From Marinirhabdus sp963799365 (GTDB taxonomy: Bacteria; Bacteroidota; Bacteroidia; Flavobacteriales; Flavobacteriaceae), in contig CAWCWV010000017.1 of the NCBI GenBank assembly GCA_963799365.1, forward strand, positions 62,001 through 126,000: 64,000 bases of DNA. Direction: 5' to 3'. Shown piece after piece: positions 46,305 through 56,347 of the stretch. Numbering within the stretch: the stretch's first letter is position 1; each line of letters begins with the position of its first letter. The position numbers were made by a program, and so were the translations under genes. The notes under the pieces were generated by a model. It had not been told where the DNA came from. It made no database searches and saw only the letters and a list, made by a program, of their open reading frames with translations.

Positions 46305-47315
46305 TTAAACATTATAAATATTTTTTAGGCTTTCAATTTGTTCGGGACGACCAATTAAAATAAGTTTGGAGTCTTTTTCAACGATAAGGGAAGGTTCTGG
46401 ATTCACTACATAATTACCGTTAGGTGCCTTGTAGCCTATGATACTGCAACCCGTTTTTTTTCTAATATCCAACGACTTTATAGCCAGTTCCTTTCCATTT
46501 GGGCAAACTTTTTCAAACGGGATCTGCTCTACGTTAATACTATCTGCACTTCCCGAAACTGCAAGGTTATCTAAAAATTCTACCAAATCTGGTGTTACTA
46601 CTAAATTTGCCATATGATCTCCTCCTATTTTATCTGGAAGAATCACATTATCTGCCCCTGCCAATTTTAATTTCTGAAAACTATTTTCTTCTGTTGCACG
46701 GCTAATTATTTTTAAATCCTTATTAAGTTGTCTTGCCGAAAGTACCACAAATAGATTATCAGCATCGCTTGGTAGTGCGCAAATTAACGTACTGGCTCTT
46801 TCAAGACCTGCTTGCAATAGTATTTCGTCTTCTACCGCATTACCCTCAATAAAGAGCTTACCATCCTCCTGTTCGTGAGAAACAATATGTTCGTTCATTT
46901 CAATAACTACATACTCCTTTTTGTAAGCTTCCAGTTTATGTACCGCTTGGCGGCCATTTCTTCCGTAACCACAAACAATAATGTGATCTTTTAGTGTATC
47001 AATTTTTTGTTGCACTTTTTTTCGTTTAAAGTTTCCTATGTTGTTCTTGCTCAATAAATATTCTGTAATCACACTAATAGCGTATCCTCCAATAGTAATA
47101 CTAGAAAGTATTAATATAGAAGTAAAGAGTTTTTCACTTGGAGACAAATCCCGGACAGTGCCATATCCTACCGTAGTAATTGTAATAACCGTCATATAAA
47201 ACGCGTCTGTCCAAGAATAATCCGACATTATTTTATAGCCTAGAACTCCTACTGAAAATATAAAGAACAGTAGTGACAACGCAATGGCTAATTTTGAAGT
47301 ATAAAACTTTCTCAT
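46305..47315 (-). CDS. potassium channel with RCK (TrkA-N/TrkA-C) domain
   Basis: 336 aa: two membrane helices (about 9-28 and 62-85) flanking a pore loop with the selectivity filter TVGYGT, then a cytoplasmic NAD-binding TrkA-N/RCK domain (DHIIVCGYGRNGRQAVHKLE, from about residue 110) and a C-terminal TrkA-C part (about 255-336). This matches MthK/Kch-type ligand-gated K+ channels. Its start overlaps the stop of the PspC-like gene by 4 bp, so the two are translationally coupled. Confidence 0.93.
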   Translation of the reverse strand: MRKFYTSKLAIALSLLFFIFSVGVLGYKIMSDYSWTDAFYMTVITITTVGYGTVRDLSPSEKLFTSILILSSITIGGYAISVITEYLLSKNNIGNFKRKKVQQKIDTLKDHIIVCGYGRNGRQAVHKLEAYKKEYVVIEMNEHIVSHEQEDGKLFIEGNAVEDEILLQAGLERASTLICALPSDADNLFVVLSARQLNKDLKIISRATEENSFQKLKLAGADNVILPDKIGGDHMANLVVTPDLVEFLDNLAVSGSADSINVEQIPFEKVCPNGKELAIKSLDIRKKTGCSIIGYKAPNGNYVVNPEPSLIVEKDSKLILIGRPEQIESLKNIYNV

Positions 47316-47542
47316 AAATCGAAAACTGACGTGCGTTTGGTATACACTAAGTCTTTTAACCTAAGTAAAAACCCAATCGTTAAATAGACAGCAAACCAAA
47401 TTCCTAATGTGGCAAAAGACACATAAATGAAAAATAACCGCACGCTCTTTACCCGCATCCCAAGCCTATCTGCCAAACGGGAAGATACATAGAAGCCGTG
47501 TTTTTCAAAGTAGTGCCGTATTTTGTATACCAAGGTAAGCAT
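47312..47542 (-). CDS. PspC-domain small membrane protein
   Basis: 76 aa: a PspC-like start (YKIRHYFEKHGFYVSSRLAD, RLGMRVKSVRLFFIY) followed by a hydrophobic segment (about 38-60: SFATLGIWFAVYLTIGFLL). PspC proteins are linked to envelope stress. No other phage-shock genes are near; it is coupled to the downstream K+ channel gene, suggesting a shared membrane-related role, which is inference. Confidence 0.8.
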   Translation of the reverse strand: MLTLVYKIRHYFEKHGFYVSSRLADRLGMRVKSVRLFFIYVSFATLGIWFAVYLTIGFLLRLKDLVYTKRTSVFDL

Positions 47543-47579
47543 AACCGCAAATTAGGGAAATTTTGATTAAGTAATACCC

Positions 47580-48854
47580 TTACTTTCTATTTAAAATCAA
47601 ATTTCCCACAGCACAATCCAAACACCTTTTTGGGTCGCAATACCTATTTTTAAGTTGAAGTAATGCTTGGCTATCCATAGCATTGTTTGCGATGGGTTTA
47701 AGGGTATTAAATCGTTTGATGATCGTGTTTTCTTCTTTAGAAATAGAAGCTGCTAGCGTCATCAATTCTTCTGAAATATCCCTGCCTTGACTTTGTGCAT
47801 AGCAAAATTTTATAGGCAATACTGTATTTATAAGTAACAAGTCCATAAATTTTTTGGTAAGCACCTTTCCTCTTTTTGCAGCCGAGACACCGAAATTAAA
47901 GTGTGTATTCCAATACGCACTTGCTTTACTGTGTAAGATCTCGTACAACGCCTCTTTTGTTTTTGAATGAAGTATTGCCGAAAATAAATGCTCTTTTTTA
48001 GTATATAAAACCGCTAACTGTGACAATCGTATGGTTGGAAAGTTTGGTGGACGGAGCCTGAAGAATTTAGGTGCGATGACAGAACTTGAATTCAATTTAA
48101 ATTTATGCACCAAATAATTATATTTCTGTTGCAGAATTGTAAGGTACTCGTTGCTTGGCTCCTTTTCTAGAATTCCTGCTTGTCCAAATAAGAGTGCCTC
48201 TAAATCAAACACATTCTTCCTGCATTTCTGAACGACTGAAAAATCTACCGAATTTGCAATGCTAAGAAAAGATTCGCCGTTTACCTTTAAACCGAAGTTT
48301 TTCGCCAGCATTTGAAATAACAATGCTTCCCAATGGTTGTTAGTTTGTACTAATTGTTGAAGGATCTGTTCAGATTTTTGTTCCAAGCGCTCCAAATACA
48401 ATCGCTCTAGCCAATTTTCTATCGTAAATGAATCTACACTCTGAAATTGCTTTTCACAAGGAATCCATTTTTGCTCGCTTGAAAAGAGGTCTTTGTAGCT
48501 TTTTAAAGCAGCTGTGTCAATATAATCCTTTAGCCGAAGCGTATCGAAAGGCAGCTGATTTTTATTATAGACATCGGTATCATGCTCCCAAACCACGTGT
48601 AGAATAATGTTATCATAAGCTGTATCTGCCTCGTGCTTGTGTACATACCAATCGCTGGATTTAATATGTAGCTCCACGTTTCCCGCCCATAACTGACCGT
48701 TAATTTTTAACTGTGCATTAAAAAAGTCTGGACCCGAATTAAAATTATGCTGTCCTGGATGTATCACCACCACTTCATCTCCCGTTACCGTAAACAGATT
48801 TGAAGTATTGAATTTTTGATACTTCCACACATAATGCAGAAAATCTTCTTTCAT
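47580..48854 (-). CDS. DUF2851 family protein
   Basis: 424 aa, cytoplasmic, starting MKEDFLHYVWKYQKFNTSNL, with GQHNFNSGPDFFNAQLKI and GNVELHIKSSDWYVHKH, the hallmark of DUF2851. The C-terminus has a Cys-rich end, CDPKRCLDCAVGNLIL, possibly a metal or Fe-S site. The function is unknown. It precedes the PspC-like gene by about 38 bp on the same strand. Confidence 0.9.
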   Translation of the reverse strand: MKEDFLHYVWKYQKFNTSNLFTVTGDEVVVIHPGQHNFNSGPDFFNAQLKINGQLWAGNVELHIKSSDWYVHKHEADTAYDNIILHVVWEHDTDVYNKNQLPFDTLRLKDYIDTAALKSYKDLFSSEQKWIPCEKQFQSVDSFTIENWLERLYLERLEQKSEQILQQLVQTNNHWEALLFQMLAKNFGLKVNGESFLSIANSVDFSVVQKCRKNVFDLEALLFGQAGILEKEPSNEYLTILQQKYNYLVHKFKLNSSSVIAPKFFRLRPPNFPTIRLSQLAVLYTKKEHLFSAILHSKTKEALYEILHSKASAYWNTHFNFGVSAAKRGKVLTKKFMDLLLINTVLPIKFCYAQSQGRDISEELMTLAASISKEENTIIKRFNTLKPIANNAMDSQALLQLKNRYCDPKRCLDCAVGNLILNRK

Positions 48855-48982
48855 TTTACTAAAAAGCGGGGAGCCGTAACTGAATGAATATCAGCCGTTC
48901 AAATATAATAAAAAATATAATAGTGAATTGGTAAATTGAGCAAAAACTAGTTCACTAATTTACCGATTAACCAATTAACTAT

Positions 48983-50341
48983 TTACAACGCACTAATAAT
49001 ATCGTGCTTAGTAATAATATGATATTTTCCATCGCCAAGGTCTACAAGGACAGCATTATTATCTTTATGGATCAATTTGGAAACTGCTTCAATTGAAGTG
49101 TTTTTTTGAACTATTGGAAATGCTTCGTGCATCACTTCTTTAATAGGAAGGTTAGCGACGTCTTTGTTGTCTAGGTATTTCCGAAGTAAATCGGTTTCGT
49201 CTAATGCTCCTACAAAACCAGTGGTATCTTCTACAGGGATTTGTGAAATCTTATAGGCTTTCATTCGCTCAATAGCGTGGCTCACCAATTCTTCGGTACG
49301 CACGGTTACCAAAGGCTTATCTGCGTGGTCTTTTATAAGATCGTTTGCAACGGTTATTTTGTCTTCTACAAAACCACGTTCTCGCATCCATTCGTCGTTA
49401 AACATTTTGCCTACATATCTACTTCCGTGGTCGTGGAACAGCACTACTACTACATCGTCTTTGGTAAAGTGTTCTTTTAGTTGCAGCAACCCTTTCATAG
49501 CTGCCCCTGCAGAATTCCCAAGAAACATCCCTTCTACTTTTGCTAGTTTCTGGGTGTAAATAGCAGCGTCTTTATCGGTAACTTTCGTAAAACCGTCGAT
49601 CACTGAAAAGTCTACGTTCTTCGGTAAAATATCTTCTCCTATTCCTTCGGTGATATAAGGATAGATTTCATTTTCATCAAAAATTCCAGTTTCGTGGTAT
49701 TTTTTAAATACACTTCCGTAGGTATCAATTCCCCAGACTTTTACATCGGGATTTTGTTCTTTTAAATATTTACCAACGCCGCTAATGGTTCCGCCAGTTC
49801 CTACTCCTACTACAAAATGAGTTACTTTCCCTTCCGTCTGTTCCCAGATTTCAGGTCCTGTACTTAAATAATGTGCTTTGGCATTGCTTGGGTTGTCATA
49901 CTGATTTACATACCAACTGTTTGGAGTTTCTTCAGCCAAACGTTTTGAAGTGGAGTAATAACTACGTGGGTCTTCTGGCGCTACGTTCGTAGGACACACA
50001 ATAACCTTGCTTCCCACAGCGCGTAAAATATCCATCTTTTCCTTACTCTGCTTGTCACTAATAACACATACCATTTTATAGCCTCTCACGATGGCGACTA
50101 AGGCAAGTCCCATTCCCGTATTCCCTGAAGTACCTTCAATAATAGTTCCGCCGGGTTTGAGACGGCCATCTGCTTCGGCATCATCTATCATTTGTACTGC
50201 CATACGGTCTTTAACCGAGTTTCCAGGGTTAAACGTTTCATATTTAGCGAGCACCAAGGCTGGAATTTCTTTGGCTAAGGTATTTATTTTTACTAAAGGC
50301 GTATCACCAATAGTTTCGAGGATGTTCTTTGCGTATTTCAT
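48983..50341 (-). CDS. PLP-dependent cystathionine beta-synthase-like enzyme with CBS domains
   Basis: Fold-type II PLP enzyme: Lys in NPGNSVKDRMA (PLP Schiff base), EGTSGNTGMGLA, and the phosphate-binding GVGTGGTISGVGKYLK. The C-terminal third (about residue 330 onward) is a pair of CBS domains (VSHAIERMKAYKISQIPVED, SIEAVSKLIHKDNNAVLV). This arrangement matches cystathionine beta-synthase; O-acetylserine sulfhydrylases lack CBS domains. It would make cystathionine (or cysteine) from serine and homocysteine. The frame opens at 50350, but MKYAKNILETIGDTPLV at 50341 (452 aa) is the better start. Confidence 0.9.
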   Translation of the reverse strand: MKYAKNILETIGDTPLVKINTLAKEIPALVLAKYETFNPGNSVKDRMAVQMIDDAEADGRLKPGGTIIEGTSGNTGMGLALVAIVRGYKMVCVISDKQSKEKMDILRAVGSKVIVCPTNVAPEDPRSYYSTSKRLAEETPNSWYVNQYDNPSNAKAHYLSTGPEIWEQTEGKVTHFVVGVGTGGTISGVGKYLKEQNPDVKVWGIDTYGSVFKKYHETGIFDENEIYPYITEGIGEDILPKNVDFSVIDGFTKVTDKDAAIYTQKLAKVEGMFLGNSAGAAMKGLLQLKEHFTKDDVVVVLFHDHGSRYVGKMFNDEWMRERGFVEDKITVANDLIKDHADKPLVTVRTEELVSHAIERMKAYKISQIPVEDTTGFVGALDETDLLRKYLDNKDVANLPIKEVMHEAFPIVQKNTSIEAVSKLIHKDNNAVLVDLGDGKYHIITKHDIISAL

Positions 50342-50437
50342 AGGTTGCAAAGGTACGATGAAGAAAAAAAATCTGCAATGATTTTAAGATTTCAGGTTTT
50401 GGGAATTATATTTATCATTATCGAAAACGTAAAGTCT

Positions 50438-51391
50438 TTAGAAGGGAGTCTGTCCATTAAAATTTCCGCTGGGATCGTAATTGCAGACTAAAATGTATTT
50501 ACCGTTTTCGTTTATAGCCACGGCACAACCTACTTTGGTAGTTTTGCTCCATACAATTTGGGTATAATGTCCACAGATTTTTCCATCATAACATCTCTTT
50601 GTGGCCGGATTGAAGTTCACTTTTTCGTTATTTCCCCAACCATTAAAAATCCGAATTTCAGGTCGATCACCAGTTACAAAGCCACCAGCTACATTTTCTC
50701 CCAATCCAGGGGTTTGGGAATGCTCCAAAACAAACTGAACCCCTCTGTTTTTTAACGCCAGACGATTCGCAAATTCCTGAGCAATTTGTGCTAAGCGATC
50801 ATCCCAAACCAAAGGAGGTACTCCTACCTCATCACGCAATTGGTTGTGTGCATCAAGCGCTAACTGCGCATTGAAAAAACTAGCTGTGTTAGTAGTATTT
50901 GACTGTGGATTTAAGGGTACTCCTGTATTATTTTGAAAATTTGTCACAGCCGCTGGTCGTTCTATAAACCACATCGCACTATGCCAATGGGATTCAACGG
51001 GACTGCAGGCCAGTCCGCGCTCTATATTGAGATATTTATCCGGTTGCTGCACGTTCTTAATTCTTACGTGGTCACCATCTGGCAGTTTTTCAATCACCCA
51101 AAGATTTCCTAAAGATCCATCTCCTGAACTACTGTTGCTCAATTGGTTTTCAGCAAAGTTTAGGTATGTGTTTGTTGATGGATTCATGATTTGATACTGT
51201 CCATTTCCCATGTCGATTAGATTCCATTGTGCACTTTCGGAGTCTGGGTTTACATCGGACACTCGAAGCGTACCATTTTCTGTATGTAAATAAGATCCTT
51301 TCCAAAAATTCTTTAAAAGAAATACATCCTGCGCATTAAGGGAACCGTACAAGAAACTATAAAGTAAGAGACTGAGAAATGCTTTTTTCAT
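50438..51391 (-). CDS. secreted CAP-domain protein with a ricin-like N-terminal domain
   Basis: From the ATG at 51391: a signal peptide (MKKAFLSLLLYSFLYGSLNA), a beta-trefoil/ricin-like region (about 21-150, with repeated W residues), a linker, and a CAP/SCP-PR1 domain (about 175-317) with LALDAHNQLRDEVGVPPLVW, AQEFANRLA, GENVA and CGHYTQIVWSKTTKVGCAVA. The upstream open stretch to 51505 lacks a signal-like start and is rejected. Exported, probably periplasmic or extracellular; CAP domains have varied roles, so none is assigned. No T9SS CTD is visible. Confidence 0.88.
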   Translation of the reverse strand: MKKAFLSLLLYSFLYGSLNAQDVFLLKNFWKGSYLHTENGTLRVSDVNPDSESAQWNLIDMGNGQYQIMNPSTNTYLNFAENQLSNSSSGDGSLGNLWVIEKLPDGDHVRIKNVQQPDKYLNIERGLACSPVESHWHSAMWFIERPAAVTNFQNNTGVPLNPQSNTTNTASFFNAQLALDAHNQLRDEVGVPPLVWDDRLAQIAQEFANRLALKNRGVQFVLEHSQTPGLGENVAGGFVTGDRPEIRIFNGWGNNEKVNFNPATKRCYDGKICGHYTQIVWSKTTKVGCAVAINENGKYILVCNYDPSGNFNGQTPF

Positions 51392-51544
51392 AGTGGTTTT
51401 TTTACAGGTATTTATATCTTGAAAGATACTACAACATAACTCACTATAAAATAGGTGTTTATACGTATTCTTATTTAGGAAGGTTATCCAAGAGGAATTC
51501 TTCAATTTTATAAATAAAATTGTTGCCCTTCCTTGAATTCATTG

Positions 51545-51986
51545 TTAGTTGCAGTTATTCTTCACTTTTTCAAGTGCTTCCGGAAATTTCTTTGTCATAA
51601 ATTCCAAATGCTCATCCAGGACGATCTATTTCCACAATAAGTGTTTTAGTATGCTTTTCTTCGGCAAGGGTGTAAATTTCTGTAGCTCCGGACCATTTTT
51701 TTGATTCTTCATCGATAGGTTGCTCCTTTCCTCCCAATACGTTTCCGATATGCCTAAACCGCATAATTTTATTAGGAATGTGCTTTTCGATAATGCTGTA
51801 GATACCACTTTGATCTGGAGCAAGGAAATGTACTTTACCGCCTTCTTTCCAATTGTCAGTAACTGCATAAGATCCTTCAAAGAAAAGACTAGCCCATTCC
51901 CGATATAAGCTCTCATTCCAGAGCGCTTTCCAAATCTTAGATTTTTCAGCCTTAATATGAATGGAAAATTCTAATCTGTTAATCAT
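51545..51986 (-). pseudogene. SRPBCC/AHSA1-domain protein, broken by one inserted base
   Basis: The first 122 residues (INRLEFSIHIKAEKSKIWKA, WKEGGKVHFLAPD) are of the START-like SRPBCC fold, with no signal peptide. The frame stops early at 51612 (EIDRPG). Dropping one base near 51623 restores DVLDEHLEFMTKKFPEALEK and a stop at 51545-51547, 146 aa in total. The restored tail is typical of the family, so the lesion is recent or a sequence error. Function unknown; such folds bind hydrophobic ligands. Confidence 0.8.
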
Positions 51987-52195
51987 TATTCCTCTTTTGG
52001 TAAATGCAGCTAACGTTGTTGTGTATGGCTCGTAGCGTGTAAATTATCAATATTTTTTCGGTTTAGCACGAGCCGAATTTTTTAATTTTTCTTATTATCT
52101 TTTCTTCTCAATAAGCCAAATTAAAAAATTTGGCGGACTCGCAAATACACATTAACTTCGATTAAGCAACTCACTAGCTATGAGCTACATAAGTT

Positions 52196-52847
52196 GTTGT
52201 GGTGCGTATTATTCCACGGTTTCATATCTCAAAGTGTCATTTTCAAAAACCGGTTTTAAGTCAATTTTCGGCCAAAAAATTATCTTTAAAGGGTCTTGTG
52301 TTTCGACTTTATCGTATGCTTTTGCTATCGTTCTCAAATGCTTTTCAATATTTTCCATTTTACCCTTCTCATAATATTTGAATATGAATAAAATCCGATT
52401 TGGGTCATCTGCAAAATTTATCTTATTATTTTGGTTATTATAGTTTAAGTCCATTATCAGACTTAAATCGGTTGGCTGTATTCTTTTATAGTTTTTGAAA
52501 ATACTATCTTTATAGATATAAAATGTGTTTCTGTTTCTTGGATTGAACATTGGTGGCTCGCAATTCACAATAGGGTATATTCTTAGCTCCGTTTCATCAT
52601 CATCAATCAAGATTTGCGTTAAACTATCCGAACAGGCTATCCGCTCAATTTCATCAAGAAAATTGCCATATTTATTAAAATCCGTTATTCGCACAGCTAC
52701 ATTCAAACTGTCAGTTGAGTGTAATTTTTGTCCGTATTCTTTAAATTCGGTTTTCGGATTTCCGCAACTCGTTAGAAGCAAGAGGACTGTTAGGTATTTC
52801 GCAATATTTCTATACAATTTCGAATGTTTGTCTATATGCACCACAAC
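52196..52847. repeat. inverted repeats flanking the lipoprotein gene
   Basis: GTTGTGGTGC at 52196-52205 and its reverse complement GCACCACAAC at 52838-52847 bracket the gene at 52209-52844. The similarity extends a few bases (GCGTAT against ATATGC). The flank 52010-52140 also holds an imperfect long inverted repeat (CGAGCCGAATTTTTTAAT with ATTAAAAAATTTGGCGGACTCG). This could mark a small mobile or cassette-like unit; no recombinase lies inside. Confidence 0.5.
52209..52844 (-). CDS. putative lipoprotein, hypothetical
   Basis: 211 aa with a lipoprotein signal (hydrophobic YLTVLLLLTSCG, lipobox Cys at about residue 27). The rest is charged and without a recognised domain. The start is uncertain: no ATG lies in frame before the signal; GTG at 52844 or a downstream TTG (K-LYRNIAKY) are the options. 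It is flanked by a 10-bp inverted repeat and surrounded by spacers unlike its neighbours, hinting at acquisition as a unit. Function unknown. Confidence 0.7.
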   Translation of the reverse strand: MVHIDKHSKLYRNIAKYLTVLLLLTSCGNPKTEFKEYGQKLHSTDSLNVAVRITDFNKYGNFLDEIERIACSDSLTQILIDDDETELRIYPIVNCEPPMFNPRNRNTFYIYKDSIFKNYKRIQPTDLSLIMDLNYNNQNNKINFADDPNRILFIFKYYEKGKMENIEKHLRTIAKAYDKVETQDPLKIIFWPKIDLKPVFENDTLRYETVE

Positions 52848-52980
52848 TCGTTATATTTTGTCATCGTTATCCCGAAAATAATTCAGGATAACATCATACT
52901 TCTATACCACATATACCGCAAAAATTTTAGGGGAGAAACCCAAAGATAAACAAAATGTTTAAAAATGACTGCTAATGAAA

Positions 52981-54217
52981 TTACTCAAACCGAATCGCCT
53001 TCACCGGAGAAATCTTGGCAATAATATAACTAGGGATCAATAGCATCAACAAACACAATACAAAAGTTCCTGCGTTTAAGGCTAAGATATAACCAGCGTC
53101 CAGATAGACAGGAGCTTCTGTTACATAATACGTATCTGGATTTAAAGGAAAAAGCTTAAAGTATTTTTGTGCCAATAGCAGTCCTAACCCAATTACATTT
53201 CCCCAAAACAATCCTACCACTATTAAATACATCGCGTTGTATAAAAACACTTTACGTACGCTCCAGTCGCTGCTTCCCAAGGCTTTTAAGATGCCAATCA
53301 TTTGGGTACGTTCTAAAATTAGAACGAGCAAAGCAGTGATCATATTAATACCTGCGACTAAAGATCATGATCCCGATAATGAGGTAGGTGTTAAAATCGA
53401 ACAGATCGATCCACTCAAAAATAGACCCGTATTTCTGGCGGATGGTAACTGCGTCCAGTTCGCTGCCAATTGTTTTATACACTTGCCCGCCAATGGCATC
53501 TATGCTGTCAAAATCTTCTACAAACACTTCAAAAGAACCTATTTGGTCTTCCTCCCATTTGTTGAGGAATTGGATATGGCGTATATCGGCAATAAGGTAT
53601 TGCTCGTCAAATTGCTGAAATCCGCTATTATAAATTCCCACGACAGTAAACCCACGAGATCGTGCCTTTTGGGTATTCCCTTCCTGCATAAAAAAGGTAA
53701 CTACTTTATCGTTCAGTTTAAGATCCAGTCGGTTGGCAAGGTATTCTGAAATTAATACTTCTTCGTTTAAATCGCCTGTGTACTTAGGTAGTCTTCCCTC
53801 ACGGAGGAATTCTTCGAAGTACTGCCAGTTATAATCGGTTCCCACGCCTTTTACGACAATTCCCTCAAAATCTTTTTCGGTTCTAATTACGGCACCTTTT
53901 TGAGCGGTAATTTGAATGTGTTTAATACCTTCAACCTGCGTGAAACTAGGATAAAAATCTTGTTTTATACTGATGGGAATCTGCGAATCGTTGCTTTGGT
54001 TGGTATCGTAATTGGTAATAATAATATCGCCATTAAAAGCCGAAACTTTTTCCCGAATCTTTTTTTGCAGTCCCATGCTGGTGGCAACGCTTACCAGCAT
54101 CATAATAATCCCAAGCGCAATTGCAGTGATGGCAATTTTTATTATTGGCCCCGAAATACTACTTTTATGGTCTTTGGCAGCGATGATGCGCCGAGCGATG
54201 AAAAATTCGAAATTCAC
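52981..54217 (-). pseudogene. FtsX-like ABC transporter permease (LolE/MacB type), broken by one inserted base
   Basis: Two adjoining frames (53345-54217 and 52981-53343) are parts of one permease: N-terminal membrane helix (IIKIAITAIALGIIMMLVSV), periplasmic MacB-like domain, and C-terminal FtsX helices ending IAKISPVKAIRFE. Dropping one base from AAA at 53360-53362 joins FNTYLIIGIMI to LVAGINMITALLVL with a length of 1236 bp (411 aa). Probably lipoprotein-release (LolC/E-like) or macrolide-type export; its ATPase is not nearby. The start is GTG at 54217, only 10 bp from the divergent namZ start. Confidence 0.85.
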
Positions 54218-54227
54218 AAATTAAATT

Positions 54228-55599
54228 ATGCGGTTATTACTGTTCAAAAATACCATATTAATCTTATCTCTTGCATTTTTTTCCTGCGGAAGTACCCAGA
54301 CAGAGACCAATGAAGGCGATGATGGTGCCCTAAACGATATCATACAAGTGGGAGAAGCCATCACAGCAGACGCACAACGCGATAAAGACAGGGCCAAAAA
54401 GAAAACTTCAACAGAAATGGAAGTTGGTTCACTGGAAGAAGTAGGAAAGCCAAACAATACTGTTATCACAGGTGCCGAACAGCCAGGTCTCTATTTTCCA
54501 ATGTTAAGGAATAAAAGAGTGGGTGTAGTAGCCAACCAAACTAGCGTCATTATAGAAAAACTAACCACTTTTGATGAAGGTCAAGCTGAAAAACAAAAAA
54601 CTATAAAAACGCATATCGTAGATTATATGCGTGATAATTCTTTAAATATTACTAAAGTTTTTGCACCAGAGCACGGCTTTAGAGGCACGGCAGATGCAGG
54701 TGAAGAAGTAAAAGATGGGATTGACACCAAAACAGGCTTGCCTATTATTTCACTTTACGGAAACAATAAAAAACCATCTAAAGCACAATTAGATGGTATT
54801 GATATTTTGGTGTTCGACATTCAGGATGTAGGTGCCAGGTTCTATACCTATATTTCCACCTTGCATTATGTGATGGAGGCTTGTGCCGAACAAGGAATTC
54901 CTTTACTTATTTTAGATCGTCCCAATCCCAACAGTCATTATATTGACGGCCCAATATTAGAACCTCAACACAAAAGTTTTGTAGGAATGCATCCTGTTCC
55001 TGTGGTTCACGGAATGACCATTGGCGAATATGCGCAAATGATTAATGGGGAGAAATGGCTAGCCAATGGGATAACTTGCGATATTACCATAATTAAAAAT
55101 GAAGGCTACACCCGCAAAACGCCCTATTCGCTGCCTGTAAATCCGTCGCCCAATTTACCAAACGATGTTGCGATTTCCCTCTACCCTAGCCTATGCTTTT
55201 TTGAAGGAACTTTGGTGAGTGCTGGTCGCGGCACCGAAATGCAATTTCAAATATTTGGAGCTCCTTCATTACCACAGCGGTTTTATAATTTCACCTTCAC
55301 ACCACAATCTAATATAGGCGCAAAAAACCCTAAATTTAAAGGTGAAATTTGTTACGGGAAAGACCTACGTAACTATCCTCAAATGGAAAGTTTAAATTTA
55401 GACTGGCTCATTGAAGCCTATGTTGCAAACGGAAAGAAAAAAGACTTTTTTCATCCCTTTTTTCACGAAACTTGCGGGTACCGAAAAATTACAACAACAA
55501 ATTGAACAAGGCTATACCGCTCGTGAAATTAAAAAAACCTGGTTGGATGGGCTGAAGGGGTATGAGAAAATGCGCGGGAAATATTTGTTGTATGAGTAG
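54228..55599 (+). pseudogene. namZ: exo-beta-N-acetylmuramidase NamZ/DUF1343 lipoprotein, broken by one inserted base
   Basis: Lipoprotein signal (LSLAFFSCG), an acidic linker, then the DUF1343 domain with RVGVVANQTSV, FAPEHGFRGTADAGE, DIQDVGARFYTY and SAGRGTE. It would release N-acetylmuramic acid from peptidoglycan-derived chains. The frame ends early at 55505 (HETCGYRK). Dropping one T from the six-T run at 55458-55463 restores DFFHPFFTKLAGTEKLQQ and ends at 55599 with KYLLYE, 456 aa. The restored end is typical of the family. It lies divergent to the FtsX-like gene. Confidence 0.88.
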
Positions 55600-55642
55600 C
55601 CCCCGACCCCCTATTGGAATTTGTGATTTGCTTTTTTGTGAT

Positions 55643-56137
55643 TTATGGCTTTAGCCGTTTCTTCATTTCCTCCACAATATTGAATGCTGCGGGACAAATA
55701 GCAACGTTCTTTAAGGTAAGATTAGAAATTTGCTGAAATTTTCGTCTATCAGTATGTGGGAATTCGCTACATGCTTTGGGACGTACCTCATAAATACTAC
55801 AATAATTATCGGCTCCCAAAAATGTACAGGGAACACTTTGTAACACATAATCGTTGTCTTCATCCACCTGCAGATAAACTTCTATAAACTGCTGCGGTTT
55901 CATTCTGAAATGCTTGGAAATACGCTCCACATCCTTATTGGTAAATAACGGTCCTGTAGTTTTACAGCAATTGGCACATGTAAGACAATCGGTACGTTCA
56001 AACTCGGCATGGTGCAATTCCTGCATAAGCGAGTCTAAATGTTTGGGCGGCTTTTTCTTTAGCTTTGCGAAAAATTTTTTGTTTTCGGTATGCGTATCTT
56101 TGGCTTTTTGTGGGAGCTGTCGCAGCGTTTCTTCCAT
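55643..56137 (-). CDS. YkgJ-family cysteine-cluster protein
   Basis: 164 aa from the ATG at 56137 (MEETLRQLPQKAKD). The Cys pattern CLTCANCCKTTGP, then CTFLGADNYC, RPKACSEFP and a final CPAAF is that of the YkgJ/zinc- or iron-chelating family. It is likely metal-binding and cytoplasmic, with unknown biochemical role. An upstream in-frame ATG (56185) adds MLKKSHIVNRNSYFYN, not family-like, and is not chosen. Confidence 0.88.
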   Translation of the reverse strand: MEETLRQLPQKAKDTHTENKKFFAKLKKKPPKHLDSLMQELHHAEFERTDCLTCANCCKTTGPLFTNKDVERISKHFRMKPQQFIEVYLQVDEDNDYVLQSVPCTFLGADNYCSIYEVRPKACSEFPHTDRRKFQQISNLTLKNVAICPAAFNIVEEMKKRLKP

Positions 56138-56347
56138 GTTGTAAAAGTACGAATTACGATTTACGATGTGCGATTTTTTTAACATAGAAAAACGAGATCG
56201 AAAGTAGCAATTGATTTATGTTTGTTGATTTCAGATAAAAAAATAATCAAACTCTTTTAAACTAAATACCTAATATTTTTTTGAACCCTTTAAACTTTAA
56301 ACCAATCAAACCTCAACTAACTAATTCACCAATTAACCATTCCTCCA

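Noticed and set aside
51987..52208. Integron attC site
   Set aside because: There are dyads and a TAACGTTGTTG motif, but no clear core-site pair and no integron integrase in the window; kept only as a weak cassette-like observation.
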